From NCBI GenBank assembly GCA_019359045.1, contig JAHHIA010000011.1, positions 1 to 64,000 of the forward strand: DNA of 64,000 nucleotides. Direction: 5' to 3'. Below the pieces are notes generated by a model. The model searched no databases, was not told where the DNA came from, and worked only from the letters and a program-made list of their open reading frames with translations. How positions within the stretch are numbered: position 1 is the stretch's first letter; every line of letters begins with the position of its first letter. The position numbers and the translations under genes were made by a program. Source of the DNA: Scytolyngbya sp. HA4215-MV1. Lineage in GTDB: Bacteria; Cyanobacteriota; Cyanobacteriia; Leptolyngbyales; Leptolyngbyaceae. Positions 1-9,758 of this stretch are shown here, piece by piece.

Positions 1-27
1 GTGTTGAAGGTGGTTTAAAGATTTGAA

Positions 28-52
28 CCCGTCAGCGAATGATGCTGACGGG
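28..52. other. Perfect 9-bp stem-loop near the window edge
   Basis: CCCGTCAGC (28-36) and GCTGACGGG (44-52) are perfectly complementary around a 7-nt loop. No T-run follows on either strand, so this is not a clear intrinsic terminator. It may belong to the 3' end of a gene lying outside the window. The rest of 1-253 holds nothing I recognise. Confidence 0.5.
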
Positions 53-253
53 CGTGAAAACCATGAGCAGACCACAAGCTCTTTAGCTAGGCAATATCAG
101 TCCGTGTTCATTAGTTAGCATGGAATAATCTTAAGATACTTTTCCATCCAAAGTGAGGGGGTCTGTCAATTAAGCATGATTAATAGGCAAAAATAACTAT
201 TTGATTTACTTATATAGGTTAAGAGTTCAGCGGATTGTTTCGAAGCAAAGCCG

Positions 254-2554
254 TTAATTCAGTAACTCAATCACCTTATCTACCAACTGTTCTGGCTGAA
301 TCGGCTTTGCCAAATAGCCATGAGCACCTGCTTGCAGACACTCGTCCTGATCTTCAGGAAGAGCCTTGGCAGTAAGCGCCAAAATTTTTACGCTGTGGGT
401 AAGGGGGTGTTGGCGCAGATGGTTAATGATTTCTAGCCCATTGATACCAGGTAATTGGATATCTGTAATCACCAAAGCAGGCAACAAAATCTCAATCTGT
501 TTGACCGCGGTCATCCCCTCTATCATCCAAATCACTTGATAACCCGCAGTTGTCAGCAGATCACAAATGAGCGTGGCACTATCTTCGTGATCTTCAATCA
601 CAACAATGCGCTTTTTAACTGCAGCTGGCTGAATTAGCGGTTTGGACTGGATGTGCAGGGTCTCAGCAGCCGGCGCAGAAGGCGGGGGAAGCGGTAAAGC
701 GGGCAAGCGAACAGTAAAGGTCGAACCCATGCCGACCTTCGATTGCACCCCGATCCAACCTCCATGGAGTTCGACCAGTTGTTTGGTTAAGGCTAAACCT
801 AAGCCTGTCCCCTCATATTTTCGTTGGTAGGAAGTATCTAATTGCTGAAATTTTTGAAATAGCAGGGGAAGATGCTGTTCCGCAATGCCGATCCCGGTAT
901 CTTTAACTGCAATCAGAGCAATATTATTTTCAATCATGAGGCGTAGTGTTACTTGCCCACCCTCAGAGGTAAATTTAATCGCGTTGCTCAGTAGGTTATA
1001 TAGAATTTGTTTCACCCGACGGCTATCGGCAGTAAAAAGATCTTGTTCCGGTGAAATTTGTAGCTCAAGTTTGAGGGCAATCTGGTTAAGGCGTGCTTTT
1101 TCTTTAAAGGTTTGCAGGGTTTGGTGTGCCACTTGAGACAATGAAAACTGGCTGATGTTGAGCACAGTTTTGCCTGCTTCCACCTGAGAGAGGTCAAGAA
1201 TGTCATTGATTAGTTCTAGGAGATGTTCCCCGCTGCTCTGAATCATGGCAAGGTAATCCCGTTGTTTCTGGCTCAATTCGCCAAATGACCAACGTAGTAA
1301 AGTGGCGGACATGCCGATGACGCAGGTGAGGGGGGTACGGAGTTCGTGACTCATAGCGGAAAGAAATTCGCTCTTCGCCAAACTCGCAGTTTGGGCAGCA
1401 ATCAGAGCATCGTGAAGTTCTTGAGTGCGCTCAATAACTCGTTGTTCCAGGGTTTGTTTTTGCTGCTGTACCTGGTTGTAGAGCTTAACCTGATAGATAG
1501 CGATCGCTAAGTGCTCTGCCACTTGTTGCAAAAAGTTTTTCTCATTGTCTTTCCAGATGCGAGGTTCCCAACACTGGTGGGCAATGAGTAACCCCCACAA
1601 TTCTTCTTGCACAATGATGGGGATAATCAGCTTGGCTCTGACTTGTACCGATCGTAAGAGTGTGATCAGGCAGGGAGAGAGATGGTAAGTTTCTTCGACA
1701 TCCGAGACCGCCAGAACCGCCCCTTTGCTGTACTTCTCGCGATAGTTGGGTACATCGACCAAACAGGACGCCCCTTCTGCCAGGTTTAAAACAGACAAAA
1801 CCTGATCGGTGGAGCGGGACTCGTACGTAATTTGTCCACCAAAGGTGGAGGTGGATGCACTTTTTGAGGAGTGAGAAGAAAGTGGGCTAGGCAGCTGAGG
1901 GAAAACTGGCTCGCACTGAAGGATCACGAGCCGATCGGACTGCAGAAATCGCCGTACTTCACAGATTGCGGTTTCCAAAATTTCGGGCAGTTCAAAGCTA
2001 CGACGAATCTGGAGGATGACTTGATAGAGTAATCGTTCTTGCTCAACTTGTTGCCAGAGGGCTGCTTCTACGGGCGCGCAGACTGGATGGGGGCTAAATT
2101 CGGATTCCACCAGCAAGGGCGGTGGCAGGGATTCCGTATCTAGAATTTCGAGCAATTGCAGCGTAAATTCACTTTGCAGGATAGGGTCGTTGGGTTGAAT
2201 CGTGGGCGAATGAGTGACGATTTGAGAAGCAATTGCCACATCCCTCCAGGCAGCAGCAGGCACTTCCTTTAGAAACTGGGCGATCGTTGCGGCATCAAAT
2301 GTCAGTGTTACCTGACGCTGCCAGCCTGGCAGTGTTTTCGCCAACAACAATACCTGAAACTGTGGCGATACAATGCACGAAAACTGCTCCTCCTGCGAAT
2401 CTGGCGGCAGGTGGTCTTTCTGTACCATCACCTCAGTTAGATACAAGGGATTAGAGGACAGCGCTTGCACAAACGCCGCCAAAGCTCTCCGCAGTTGTTG
2501 AAAGGTCTTTTGCGAAAGAATTCGCTGTAGAGTGGAGGTTTGCGCTCTCAACAT
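254..2554 (-). CDS. GAF-domain hybrid histidine kinase with C-terminal receiver
   Basis: This is a cytoplasmic hybrid sensor kinase of 766 residues. Residues 1-150 form an N-terminal region I cannot assign. A GAF domain (about 175-360) follows, then a short coiled coil. The HisKA helix has its phospho-accepting His at 403 (MSHELRTPL). An HATPase_c domain carries NLLSNAIKFT, DTGIGI and GTGLGL boxes, and a C-terminal receiver (about 648-766) has its phosphoacceptor Asp at 698 (ITDIQLPG). The GAF type resembles cyanobacterial kinases that bind bilins or small molecules; I see no firm ligand cysteine, so the signal is unknown. No response regulator lies next to it. The gene is divergent from the DUF928 gene. 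Confidence 0.9.
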   Translation of the reverse strand: MLRAQTSTLQRILSQKTFQQLRRALAAFVQALSSNPLYLTEVMVQKDHLPPDSQEEQFSCIVSPQFQVLLLAKTLPGWQRQVTLTFDAATIAQFLKEVPAAAWRDVAIASQIVTHSPTIQPNDPILQSEFTLQLLEILDTESLPPPLLVESEFSPHPVCAPVEAALWQQVEQERLLYQVILQIRRSFELPEILETAICEVRRFLQSDRLVILQCEPVFPQLPSPLSSHSSKSASTSTFGGQITYESRSTDQVLSVLNLAEGASCLVDVPNYREKYSKGAVLAVSDVEETYHLSPCLITLLRSVQVRAKLIIPIIVQEELWGLLIAHQCWEPRIWKDNEKNFLQQVAEHLAIAIYQVKLYNQVQQQKQTLEQRVIERTQELHDALIAAQTASLAKSEFLSAMSHELRTPLTCVIGMSATLLRWSFGELSQKQRDYLAMIQSSGEHLLELINDILDLSQVEAGKTVLNISQFSLSQVAHQTLQTFKEKARLNQIALKLELQISPEQDLFTADSRRVKQILYNLLSNAIKFTSEGGQVTLRLMIENNIALIAVKDTGIGIAEQHLPLLFQKFQQLDTSYQRKYEGTGLGLALTKQLVELHGGWIGVQSKVGMGSTFTVRLPALPLPPPSAPAAETLHIQSKPLIQPAAVKKRIVVIEDHEDSATLICDLLTTAGYQVIWMIEGMTAVKQIEILLPALVITDIQLPGINGLEIINHLRQHPLTHSVKILALTAKALPEDQDECLQAGAHGYLAKPIQPEQLVDKVIELLN

Positions 2555-2985
2555 CTTTGGACTCGATCAATAATGACCGGAAACTTGGATATAACCAGAA
2601 ACTTCAACCCGTATTATCTCGATGCCCCAGATCGAATGCAATTGAGCAATTAGGATTTCTTTGCAACCAACGAATCTTCAAACTGGGTTGTGGCTGAGTA
2701 TTATGTTGCTGGCTATCTTGTGCATCGCGACAAATTTTATCCTATCCCTTTTTGGGCGTTTCTCACGCCCTGGCAATTCCGTGGAAAGCGGCAGATAGCT
2801 TAATAGAAGCGGGGATGCAGCCATAAAGAATAAAATCTTAAGATCAACAAAATCCTTATGAAGTTATCCGGAGAATCTAGCCGATCTTCTGTAAAGATTC
2901 AATGAAAATGCCTGAAAGTAACCGCTAACTGGAACTCTTGCCCGTCTTTGAACCTACTGCTTTGTCCAGTCATCAGAGGTGACAT
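2555..2985. other. Divergent intergenic region, kinase / DUF928
   Basis: These 431 bp separate divergently transcribed genes and must hold both promoters. The only structure I noticed is a short inverted repeat (GGGCG/CGCCC around 2755). I found no convincing operator or RNA gene. Confidence 0.4.
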
Positions 2986-3708
2986 ATGTATCAGTCAAAA
3001 TCTTTTGCGACTTCTGTCATTGGCTACTTTCCGCTTTTGGTGTGTCTGCTAACCATGAGTTTGCCATCCTCAGTGCTGGCAACTTCCGTGATTCCTCCAG
3101 TTGATGGTGCGCCGGGTGGGCGATCGCCGGGTGGGTCTCGTGATCCAGACTGTCTCAGTCAAAAAAGCTCGATTGTTGCCCTGGTGCCTGCATCCGCAGT
3201 GGGTGGATTGACCACCAAGGCATCTCCAACTTTTTTTGTTTACGTGCCCACAACCCATGCCAGAACTGCCGAGTTTGCGCTGCGAAATGAAAATAAAAAA
3301 ACGATCTACAAGTCGATCGTCAAACTCAGTGGCAAATCTGAAGTGATTGGGATTCGTTTACCTGCTACCTCTGTTGCGCCCAAACTGGAAATGGGCAAGC
3401 GCTATCGTTGGTTTTTCTCTGTTGTGTGTGATGCCAATGCTCCTGACAAGTCAGGCAATCCCTTTGTGCAAGGTTGGATTCAACGCGCTCAACCCAGTGT
3501 TTCTCTGTCTGGTCAATTAAGCCAAGCTTCTTCGCGCGATCGTGCCCAACTCTACAAACAAGCTGGATTCTGGTACGAAGCGGTTGGCACTTTGGCAGAG
3601 TTGCGGCGCTCCAGACCCAGTGACCCAGCACTGAAAGCGGATTGGAGCAATTTATTGAGATCGGTAGGGTTAGATCAAGCAGCCGCAGAGCCGATCGCCC
3701 AGTACTAA
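2986..3708 (+). CDS. DUF928 family exported protein
   Basis: The protein has 240 residues and a typical Sec signal peptide, with a hydrophobic stretch at about 11-31 and probable cleavage after VLA around residue 32. The body matches the cyanobacterial DUF928 family: FVYVPTT, a middle part resembling KTIYKS.V.L, GKRYRWFFSVVCD, and a C-terminal helix-rich segment with the pattern LYKQAGFWYEAVGTLAELR. Function in the family is unknown, and location is presumably periplasmic. The ATG has a good Shine-Dalgarno (GAGGTGACAT before ATG). A strong intrinsic terminator follows at 3741-3795, so it is likely monocistronic. Confidence 0.85.
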   Translation: MYQSKSFATSVIGYFPLLVCLLTMSLPSSVLATSVIPPVDGAPGGRSPGGSRDPDCLSQKSSIVALVPASAVGGLTTKASPTFFVYVPTTHARTAEFALRNENKKTIYKSIVKLSGKSEVIGIRLPATSVAPKLEMGKRYRWFFSVVCDANAPDKSGNPFVQGWIQRAQPSVSLSGQLSQASSRDRAQLYKQAGFWYEAVGTLAELRRSRPSDPALKADWSNLLRSVGLDQAAAEPIAQY

Positions 3709-3740
3709 TCTCTTACTAACCAAATTCATATCGGTTCGGG

Positions 3741-3795
3741 AAAAAGGGGATATAGAGGAGGAGAAAAATCTCCCTCTCTATATCCCCTTCTTTTT
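3741..3795 (+). terminator. Intrinsic terminator of the DUF928 gene
   Basis: GGGGATATAGAG (3746-3757) pairs perfectly with CTCTATATCCCC (3776-3787). The stem continues imperfectly inward and is followed by TTCTTTTT. The A-rich left flank makes it usable in both directions. Confidence 0.85.
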
Positions 3796-3919
3796 AGGGT
3801 TGCAATCTTGAGTCCGGGGTTGAAGTTATACCGATTTCAACGATTTTCAAGTTAAATGTTGAGCTGGTAGGGGCGGATTAAGCAAATAGATGAACGGCTT
3901 TGTTTCAACTATTCAACGA

Positions 3920-5737
3920 CTACGCCAGCAACTCCCCCGTCTCTTGTAGCGAGTGCAGACGGCGATAAATGCCGGGTCGCTTCAAGAGTTCATGATGGCT
4001 ACCTACTTCTACAATCTGGCCTTTTTCTAGTACCACAATTTTGTCAGCCTCTCGCACAGTACTCAAACGGTGAGCGATGATGATCAGGGTGCGAGTTCCC
4101 AAAATCGATTTCATTGCCAGTTGAATTGCCCGTTCTGACTCGTAATCTAGACTGGAGGTGGCTTCGTCAAAGATCAACACATCCGGCTCCATCACCAGAG
4201 CACGGGCGATACCGATCCGTTGCCGCTGTCCTCCCGAAAGCCGGACACCGCGCTCACCGACTACTGTGGCATAGCCTCTGGACATATTGCAGATAAAGTC
4301 ATCTGCCTGGGCAATACGACAGGCATTTCGTACCTGTTCGAAACTGGCATGAGGGTTGCCATAGGTGAGGTTTTCCAGTAAGGTGCCGTTGAAAATATCC
4401 ACTTCCTGGTGGACGATCGCCAACCGCTTACGGTATGCAGTCACATCTAATCGGCGAATATCTTGTCCATCGATTAAAATGCAACCTTGATTGGGTTCAA
4501 AGTAGCGGAACAACAGTTTGACTAGGGTTGATTTACCTGATCCCGATCGACCCACTAGCGCGATCGTCTGATAAGGCTGAACCAGCAAGTTGATATCCTT
4601 GAGCACAGGATTTTGTGGCTGATAGCCAAAGGTCAAGTGCGAAAGCTCAACCTTGCCCGTAAATCGATAGTTTGGAGCTGTTGCGGGATCGACCACCAAA
4701 TTCCCCGCATCTTGACCGGGCGGCAGTTGCATAAATTCGTGAAACCGAATCATCGAGGCATAGCGACGTGCAAACACCTCTGCCAGTTGGCTGATGGGTT
4801 CCACTTCGGCATATGCCATGCTAGAAATCGTCAGTGTGGTGATGAAGTGCCCCAGAGAGATTTTGCCCTGTACCGTCGCCAGAACGGTGAAAAACAGCAC
4901 CAGAAAGACACAACTCTGGACAATCGTCCGTTCCCAGGTACCCAAAATTACGTATCCTCGGTGGATGCGGTAGTCTAAGACTTTGAACTCGCGATCTAGG
5001 CGCTGTTGATGCCGGATCAACTCCTCTGACTCCGTCGCAAACGCCTTCACCGTTTTAATATTGGTGATAATTTCCGAAGTCCGGCTTTCCGTATTCTCCA
5101 TGTACTTATCCAGCTTTTCTTCCTGGTCTGCCAGTTTTTTTAGTCCAGAAAGGCTAAAGCTAATAATGAAGACGAACGAAACCAGGAGCAGCAAGGCAAT
5201 TCGCCACTCAATCAGCCAGATGATAGTAAAAATTCCAACCACCCGCAACAGCTTAGGAATCAATTGTCCCGCCACTTCAGGATAGGTCCAGGTATGGTTT
5301 GCCAACCCCTTCGCCACCCGGGAGGCAATCCGTCCTGGGTTATTTTCATCGTAAAATTCCAACGGCAGTGTCAGGATTTTTTCCAGTGCTTTCCGGGCAT
5401 AGTCGCGCCGCGCCCGAAAGGCAGTGTCCCAGTTAAACCAGGGGCCCACCCAGGGTTGAATCGGAGCACGCCCGACCGAAACCACAAAGACCAAGAACAG
5501 TAATAATCCCAAAGACAACATTTTGCCATCTGGAAGCTGAGTCACTGTCGCAATGCTTGTGATTAGTTTTTGCAATAGGGCATCCAGTGGTTGACCAGAG
5601 AGCACATTGAGAATTTGACCGATCGCATACGGAATGAACAAATCGATAATCTCAAATAAGCTCATCGCAGCAATGCTGAGATAAGTCACCAGCCAATACC
5701 TCTGGTAGTAATCAATGATGTCTCTAAATTTAGCCAT
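3920..5737 (-). CDS. ABC exporter, fused membrane and ATPase domains
   Basis: This is a half-size ABC exporter of the lipid A/drug/peptide type. An N-terminal six-helix membrane domain (about 20-320) is followed by a nucleotide-binding domain. That domain has a Walker A GRSGSGKST near residue 396, the signature LSGGQRQR near 500, Walker B VLIFDEATSS, and the H-loop IIIAHRLSTV. It would work as a dimer in the plasma membrane; the substrate cannot be read from the sequence. I chose the ATG at 5737 (MAKFRDIIDY) over a start 17 codons upstream because GGGGGAG lies just before it and the family usually begins there. That gives 605 residues. Confidence 0.9.
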   Translation of the reverse strand: MAKFRDIIDYYQRYWLVTYLSIAAMSLFEIIDLFIPYAIGQILNVLSGQPLDALLQKLITSIATVTQLPDGKMLSLGLLLFLVFVVSVGRAPIQPWVGPWFNWDTAFRARRDYARKALEKILTLPLEFYDENNPGRIASRVAKGLANHTWTYPEVAGQLIPKLLRVVGIFTIIWLIEWRIALLLLVSFVFIISFSLSGLKKLADQEEKLDKYMENTESRTSEIITNIKTVKAFATESEELIRHQQRLDREFKVLDYRIHRGYVILGTWERTIVQSCVFLVLFFTVLATVQGKISLGHFITTLTISSMAYAEVEPISQLAEVFARRYASMIRFHEFMQLPPGQDAGNLVVDPATAPNYRFTGKVELSHLTFGYQPQNPVLKDINLLVQPYQTIALVGRSGSGKSTLVKLLFRYFEPNQGCILIDGQDIRRLDVTAYRKRLAIVHQEVDIFNGTLLENLTYGNPHASFEQVRNACRIAQADDFICNMSRGYATVVGERGVRLSGGQRQRIGIARALVMEPDVLIFDEATSSLDYESERAIQLAMKSILGTRTLIIIAHRLSTVREADKIVVLEKGQIVEVGSHHELLKRPGIYRRLHSLQETGELLA

Positions 5738-6078
5738 AGCTCCCCCTGAAAAGCGTCTTGTGCAGCCCCATCCAGAATCGGACAGCAAACTTCACTGGCT
5801 GTACTATGTATATTACAAGATACTACAGACGCTTTACGGATTTTTTGAATGGTGGACTCCTCACCTTGCGTCAACGCCACCCTGCTTTACTATTCTTAGC
5901 TTTTGTAACCCCAGAACGCCAATGGTGAAAAGAAGAAAAATTGATTAGAAGCTGACTTTCATCATTTTTTAGCCAAGATTTGAAGAGCTGACGACATAAT
6001 TGACGGACGCCTCAAAAATAGTACAATCGTACCTATTGTGCGATGCAAATTTTTGGGATCTGCGACTGAGGAGGCAGC
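5738..6078. other. Divergent intergenic region
   Basis: These 341 bp lie between the divergent ABC exporter and DUF2721-like genes. The region is AT-rich in 5930-6060 and has no recognisable RNA or operator. A GAGGAGG Shine-Dalgarno sits just before 6079. Confidence 0.4.
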
Positions 6079-6693
6079 ATGGATGTAGAACAGACGACGC
6101 AGTTGATCCAACTGATCCTGAATTCAGTATTGATGATTAATGTCTGCGTATTTCTGCTAATTGGGCTATTACCCCGGCAAACGGGTCTCAACCAACGATT
6201 GCAAACGATCGGGCGAGAGTATGCCGAACGGTTGCATAACCTCCCCCTTGCCCGCAGTGTCGATGCCTCGCTGGGGCGCGAACCTCATCAACTTCACCTG
6301 AAAAAACAATTACGCCAACTGCAACAGCGATATAAAACCGCGCAGAGTGGCGTTTTGCTCACTTGTAGTGCCCTGCTATTTTTTATTACAAGTACGTTTT
6401 TGCTGGCATTGAGAACGCTCGTCAGTGGGTTGTGGCTGATTCCTGCTTCGCTGGGTCTGTTTTGCGCGGGTATCGCGCTCTTGCTGTTGAGTGTTGTGGT
6501 GACCCTGATTGACCTCCATGCTACAGAGCGATCGCTCTGGCAAGAACTGAGAGAATGGCTGGGGATCGGCACTGACGTGAAACATCGTTTTCGCCTGCCC
6601 CGTGCGACACTCCCCCAAAATGCTCCAGTCAATGCACTGTCCCATACTGCGGTAAAACGGACTATACCTCGTGCTAAAGCAAAGGTAGGCTAA
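6079..6693 (+). CDS. DUF2721-like membrane protein
   Basis: The protein has 204 residues and three predicted membrane helices (about 12-30, 94-116 and 118-148). A basic, coiled segment (QLHLKKQLRQLQQRYKT) lies between the first and second helices. This layout, with the NQRLQTIGREY pattern after helix 1 and a terminal L.DLHATERSL pattern, resembles the DUF2721 family, whose function is unknown. The start is supported by a strong GAGGAGG. The C-terminal about 50 residues are basic and probably cytoplasmic. Assignment to DUF2721 is from pattern memory only. Confidence 0.7.
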   Translation: MDVEQTTQLIQLILNSVLMINVCVFLLIGLLPRQTGLNQRLQTIGREYAERLHNLPLARSVDASLGREPHQLHLKKQLRQLQQRYKTAQSGVLLTCSALLFFITSTFLLALRTLVSGLWLIPASLGLFCAGIALLLLSVVVTLIDLHATERSLWQELREWLGIGTDVKHRFRLPRATLPQNAPVNALSHTAVKRTIPRAKAKVG

Positions 6694-6841
6694 AAGCAAA
6701 GGGAACCCGATCAGGAATTTTTTCGCAAACTCACCCTTTTCTGTGTCCCTGTGTTCCCTTCTGCGCGCCAATTCTGGCAATCCTAATAGTCCCTCAGGAT
6801 AGACTTGAGGGGGCACCCAAATCTAAAAAACATTTTTGAGA

Positions 6842-6871
6842 GGTTATGAGAGTTTTCAACCTCTCATAACC
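6842..6871. terminator. Bidirectional terminator between convergent genes
   Basis: GGTTATGAGAG (6842-6852) pairs perfectly with CTCTCATAACC (6861-6871). It lies between a plus-strand gene ending at 6693 and a minus-strand gene ending at 6886. On the minus strand the hairpin is followed by CAAAAATG, so the T-run is weak. Confidence 0.6.
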
Positions 6872-6885
6872 GTCTTGAGAGACCA

Positions 6886-7161
6886 CTAGGGCTGAGGCAG
6901 AAGAATATGAGTTTGCTGGGTTGCGGCATCCCAAACAATCCAGCCCATAGTGCTGTCTAAGTCTTCCCGAGGGGTCGTTACATTGAAATAAACCTTATTG
7001 CGCTGATATTCGATCGCAAAATCAGCCCCTTGTGCATAAACCACCTTAAAGCCTCGATCTCTCAAGCAGTAAGTTGCCCACGCCTTAAGGGAATGTCTTT
7101 GCGGTTCGTAGGGAATGGCGGGTTGAGCAAAAACCTCTTCTATCACTTGGCGTAAATTCAC
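6886..7161 (-). CDS. Conserved cyanobacterial hypothetical protein (91 aa)
   Basis: This is a small soluble alpha/beta protein that starts MNLRQVIEEVF and contains RDRGFKVVYAQGADFAIEYQRNKV split over two strands, then GWIVWDAATQ. I recognise no motif with a known function. Codon use fits its neighbours and the ORF runs cleanly. It is flanked by a hairpin downstream and a divergent promoter region upstream. Function unknown. Confidence 0.65.
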   Translation of the reverse strand: MNLRQVIEEVFAQPAIPYEPQRHSLKAWATYCLRDRGFKVVYAQGADFAIEYQRNKVYFNVTTPREDLDSTMGWIVWDAATQQTHILLPQP

Positions 7162-7396
7162 GAATTTCTCACCTTCATCATTAGTCTTGACCTATTATCC
7201 TGTTCCCAAGCGAAGAACAAACGCTTAATATAACGATCAATCAATTAATATATAGAAAAGGTCGAAGGGCGAACGAATGACTTTAGACACTAGACTTTAG
7301 ATGGCTTCAGCCTATTTCTCAAGGTTCGGCCGTCTTTCAGATTACTGTCCTGTATTGAGAGTCTAGCGTCCATTTCATTTTTCAAGTTAGGTTTTC

Positions 7397-8668
7397 ATGG
7401 CTTCGATCGCCCGAAAGAATTTATTTGAGGACATTCCTCGTTTTTTGGTCGCCCAAGCTGGGATCGTTTTTGCAGTCAGTTTGGTGACAATCCAGGTGGG
7501 CATTTTGCGTGGCTTTACCCGTGGCACTGCTCTACTCATCGACCAATCGAAGGCAGATATTTGGGTCGGTTCTGCGGATATGGTGCAGATGGAACTCACT
7601 TCCCCCTTGCCATTGGAGCAGTTATTGCAAGCTCGTAAGGTTCCTGGAGTCGCCCTTGCAGAGGCTTTAGTCGTTTCTTCGTCCCGCTGGCGTACCCCAG
7701 ACAAAACCGTGCCTCCCACGAAGCGCATTACCCCCGTTCGGATTTTTGGCTTTAACCCTAAAGGACAACTGTTTGCCCCAGAACCCATTACTCAAGGGAG
7801 TTTGAGTGCTCTCACTGAGCCTTATACCGTGATAGTGGATGAGTCCAATCAGCAGTCACTGAATCTGAAACAACTGGGTGCAGTTGGGACAATCGCCAGC
7901 CTGAAAGCCAAGTTAGTCGGTACGACCCAGGGAACCCAGTCGATCGCCTCCAGCACCTATATCTTCACTTCACTGGAGAGTGCCAAAGCCTATGCCCAAT
8001 CAGGCATTAGCCCAGAGGTCAACTGTCGATTGCAAGATGGCAATATCCGCTGTAATAGCAATTACGACATAACTTCAACCGCGATCGGAGTGGACAATCT
8101 CACACCTCCCGTTCCGGAAAAATTAAGCGCTACCGATCCCATTTCCTACATTCTGGTCAAGGCAACTCCTAATCAAAACCTCAAAACCCTCAAACAAGCG
8201 TTAGAGAAAGCTCTACCAGGCACCCGTGCCTTCACTCGGTTAGAAATGGCACAACAAACCCGCGACTTTTGGCAAAAGCGGACTGGGGTGGGGTTTGTCT
8301 TAGGGTTAGGCGCTACGGTGGGGGTAATTGTTGGGATGGTGATTGTCAGTCAAATTCTCTACTCCTCGGTATCTGACCACCTCAAAGAATTTGGCACGTT
8401 GAAGGCAATGGGAGCATCCGATTGGGTCATTTACGGCGTAATTCTAGAACAAGCATTATGGATGGCAGTGCTGGGATATATTCCGGGTATCCTACTTTGT
8501 CTGGGTCTAGGTTCCTGGACATTGGCAACTCAAGGCATCATCATTCTGATTACTCCGCTGACTGCAGGTGGCGTGCTTTTGGTGACCGTGTCAATGTGTA
8601 TCGGGTCGGCGCTCTTTGCAATTCAAAAAGTGACTCACGTTGATCCAGCAATTGTTTTCAAAGCCTGA
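7397..8668 (+). CDS. ABC transporter permease, FtsX/MacB (DevC-like) type
   Basis: The protein has 423 residues. The first membrane helix (about 16-40) is followed by a large periplasmic domain (about 45-290), then three C-terminal helices (about 298-322, 345-370 and 380-412), the FtsX/MacB permease topology. The N-terminal pattern LVAQAGIVFAVSLVTIQVG and the cytoplasmic HLKEFGTLKAMGAS loop match the DevC branch found in cyanobacteria. The cognate ATPase starts 190 bp downstream on the same strand. No DevB/HlyD-type adaptor gene is adjacent, which is unusual for DevBCA exporters. Substrate unknown; glycolipid or lipoprotein export is typical of the family. Confidence 0.85.
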   Translation: MASIARKNLFEDIPRFLVAQAGIVFAVSLVTIQVGILRGFTRGTALLIDQSKADIWVGSADMVQMELTSPLPLEQLLQARKVPGVALAEALVVSSSRWRTPDKTVPPTKRITPVRIFGFNPKGQLFAPEPITQGSLSALTEPYTVIVDESNQQSLNLKQLGAVGTIASLKAKLVGTTQGTQSIASSTYIFTSLESAKAYAQSGISPEVNCRLQDGNIRCNSNYDITSTAIGVDNLTPPVPEKLSATDPISYILVKATPNQNLKTLKQALEKALPGTRAFTRLEMAQQTRDFWQKRTGVGFVLGLGATVGVIVGMVIVSQILYSSVSDHLKEFGTLKAMGASDWVIYGVILEQALWMAVLGYIPGILLCLGLGSWTLATQGIIILITPLTAGGVLLVTVSMCIGSALFAIQKVTHVDPAIVFKA

Positions 8669-8857
8669 CTTAAAAATTAAAGCTTTTATGTGTCTGCATC
8701 AGGACATTTCTGGGCTAGGTACACTAGAAAAGTAGGGTTTTCTACATAAAAGTCGGTCGTTCTCCTGAAAAGTGATAATTCCGACCTGTATTTGTAGATA
8801 GTAGCTGTTCTCTCCTCTCACGTCTGTTTAAGGTACGCATGATAAGAACTTATTAGA

Positions 8858-9634
8858 ATGACTGCTTCATCACTTGACTTGACTCGATTGTCTGAGCATC
8901 TACCAACAGAGGCTCCCCTGCTGGCTGAACGCACTTTTCCACTGGATATTGGTCGGTATCACACAGATGCCATTGTAACCAGAGGGGTGGAAATGGTGTT
9001 CCAGAACGGCTCTGAGCAGTTTCAGGCACTTAAGGGGATTGATTTAGATGTCCATATTGGGGACATCCAGCTACTCATGGGACCTTCTGGTTCTGGAAAA
9101 ACAACTTTGCTTTCTATCCTGGCAGGGATTTTGACCCCAACAGCAGGCAGTGTCAACCTACTAGGGCGAGAAATTACATCCATGTCTCGCGAGCAGTTAG
9201 CAAAGTTTCGCCTAAAAAATATTGGCTTTATTTTTCAGGGGTTTAACCTATTCCCTGCTTTAACTGCCCAAGAAAATGTTGAATTGGCACTGCGAGTGAA
9301 AGGAATGCCAGCCAAGGCAGTTCGCCAAGAAGCAAGATTTTTGCTAGACCAGGTTGGTTTATCTGCCCAAGCCAAGCAATTGCCTCGGGATCTCTCTGGC
9401 GGGCAAAAACAACGCGTTGCGATCGCCCGCGCCTTGGCAGGCAATCCCCGATTGATCATGGCGGATGAACCTACTGCGGCTTTAGATTCCCAAAATGGTC
9501 ATGCAGTGATTGAACTTTTGCGCCGATTGGCAAAAGAAAGTGGACGAACTGTACTGATGGTGACCCACGATCCACGGATTATGGATGTTGCCGATCGGGT
9601 CGTTTATCTAGAAGATGGCATGTTGAAAGCCTGA
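8858..9634 (+). CDS. ABC transporter ATPase, LolD/DevA type
   Basis: The protein has 258 residues. Walker A is GPSGSGKT (75-82), the Q-loop Gln is at 127, the signature is LSGGQ (179-183), Walker B is LIMADEP (199-205), and the H-loop is VTHDPRIM. The LolD/MacB/DevA group is indicated by FIFQGFNLFPALTAQENV. It energises the FtsX-type permease encoded just upstream. About 45 residues precede the usual family start (VEMVFQNGSEQFQALKGI), so translation could begin internally; no strong ribosome site decides this. A perfect hairpin terminator follows at 9661. Confidence 0.9.
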   Translation: MTASSLDLTRLSEHLPTEAPLLAERTFPLDIGRYHTDAIVTRGVEMVFQNGSEQFQALKGIDLDVHIGDIQLLMGPSGSGKTTLLSILAGILTPTAGSVNLLGREITSMSREQLAKFRLKNIGFIFQGFNLFPALTAQENVELALRVKGMPAKAVRQEARFLLDQVGLSAQAKQLPRDLSGGQKQRVAIARALAGNPRLIMADEPTAALDSQNGHAVIELLRRLAKESGRTVLMVTHDPRIMDVADRVVYLEDGMLKA

Positions 9635-9660
9635 CATTTTTCTCGAATAACCCAGGCTAC

Positions 9661-9693
9661 AGAGACGACCCAATGGGTCGTCTCTGCGTTTTG
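9661..9693 (+). terminator. Intrinsic terminator after the ABC ATPase
   Basis: AGAGACGACCC (9661-9671) and GGGTCGTCTCT (9675-9685) form a perfect 11-bp stem with a 3-nt loop, followed by GCGTTTTG. Confidence 0.85.
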
Positions 9694-9758
9694 TACTAGC
9701 TTGAGCCATGCCTTGTTTAAAATTTGCTGATTCTAACTCAATTTGTGTTGAGCCGGCA

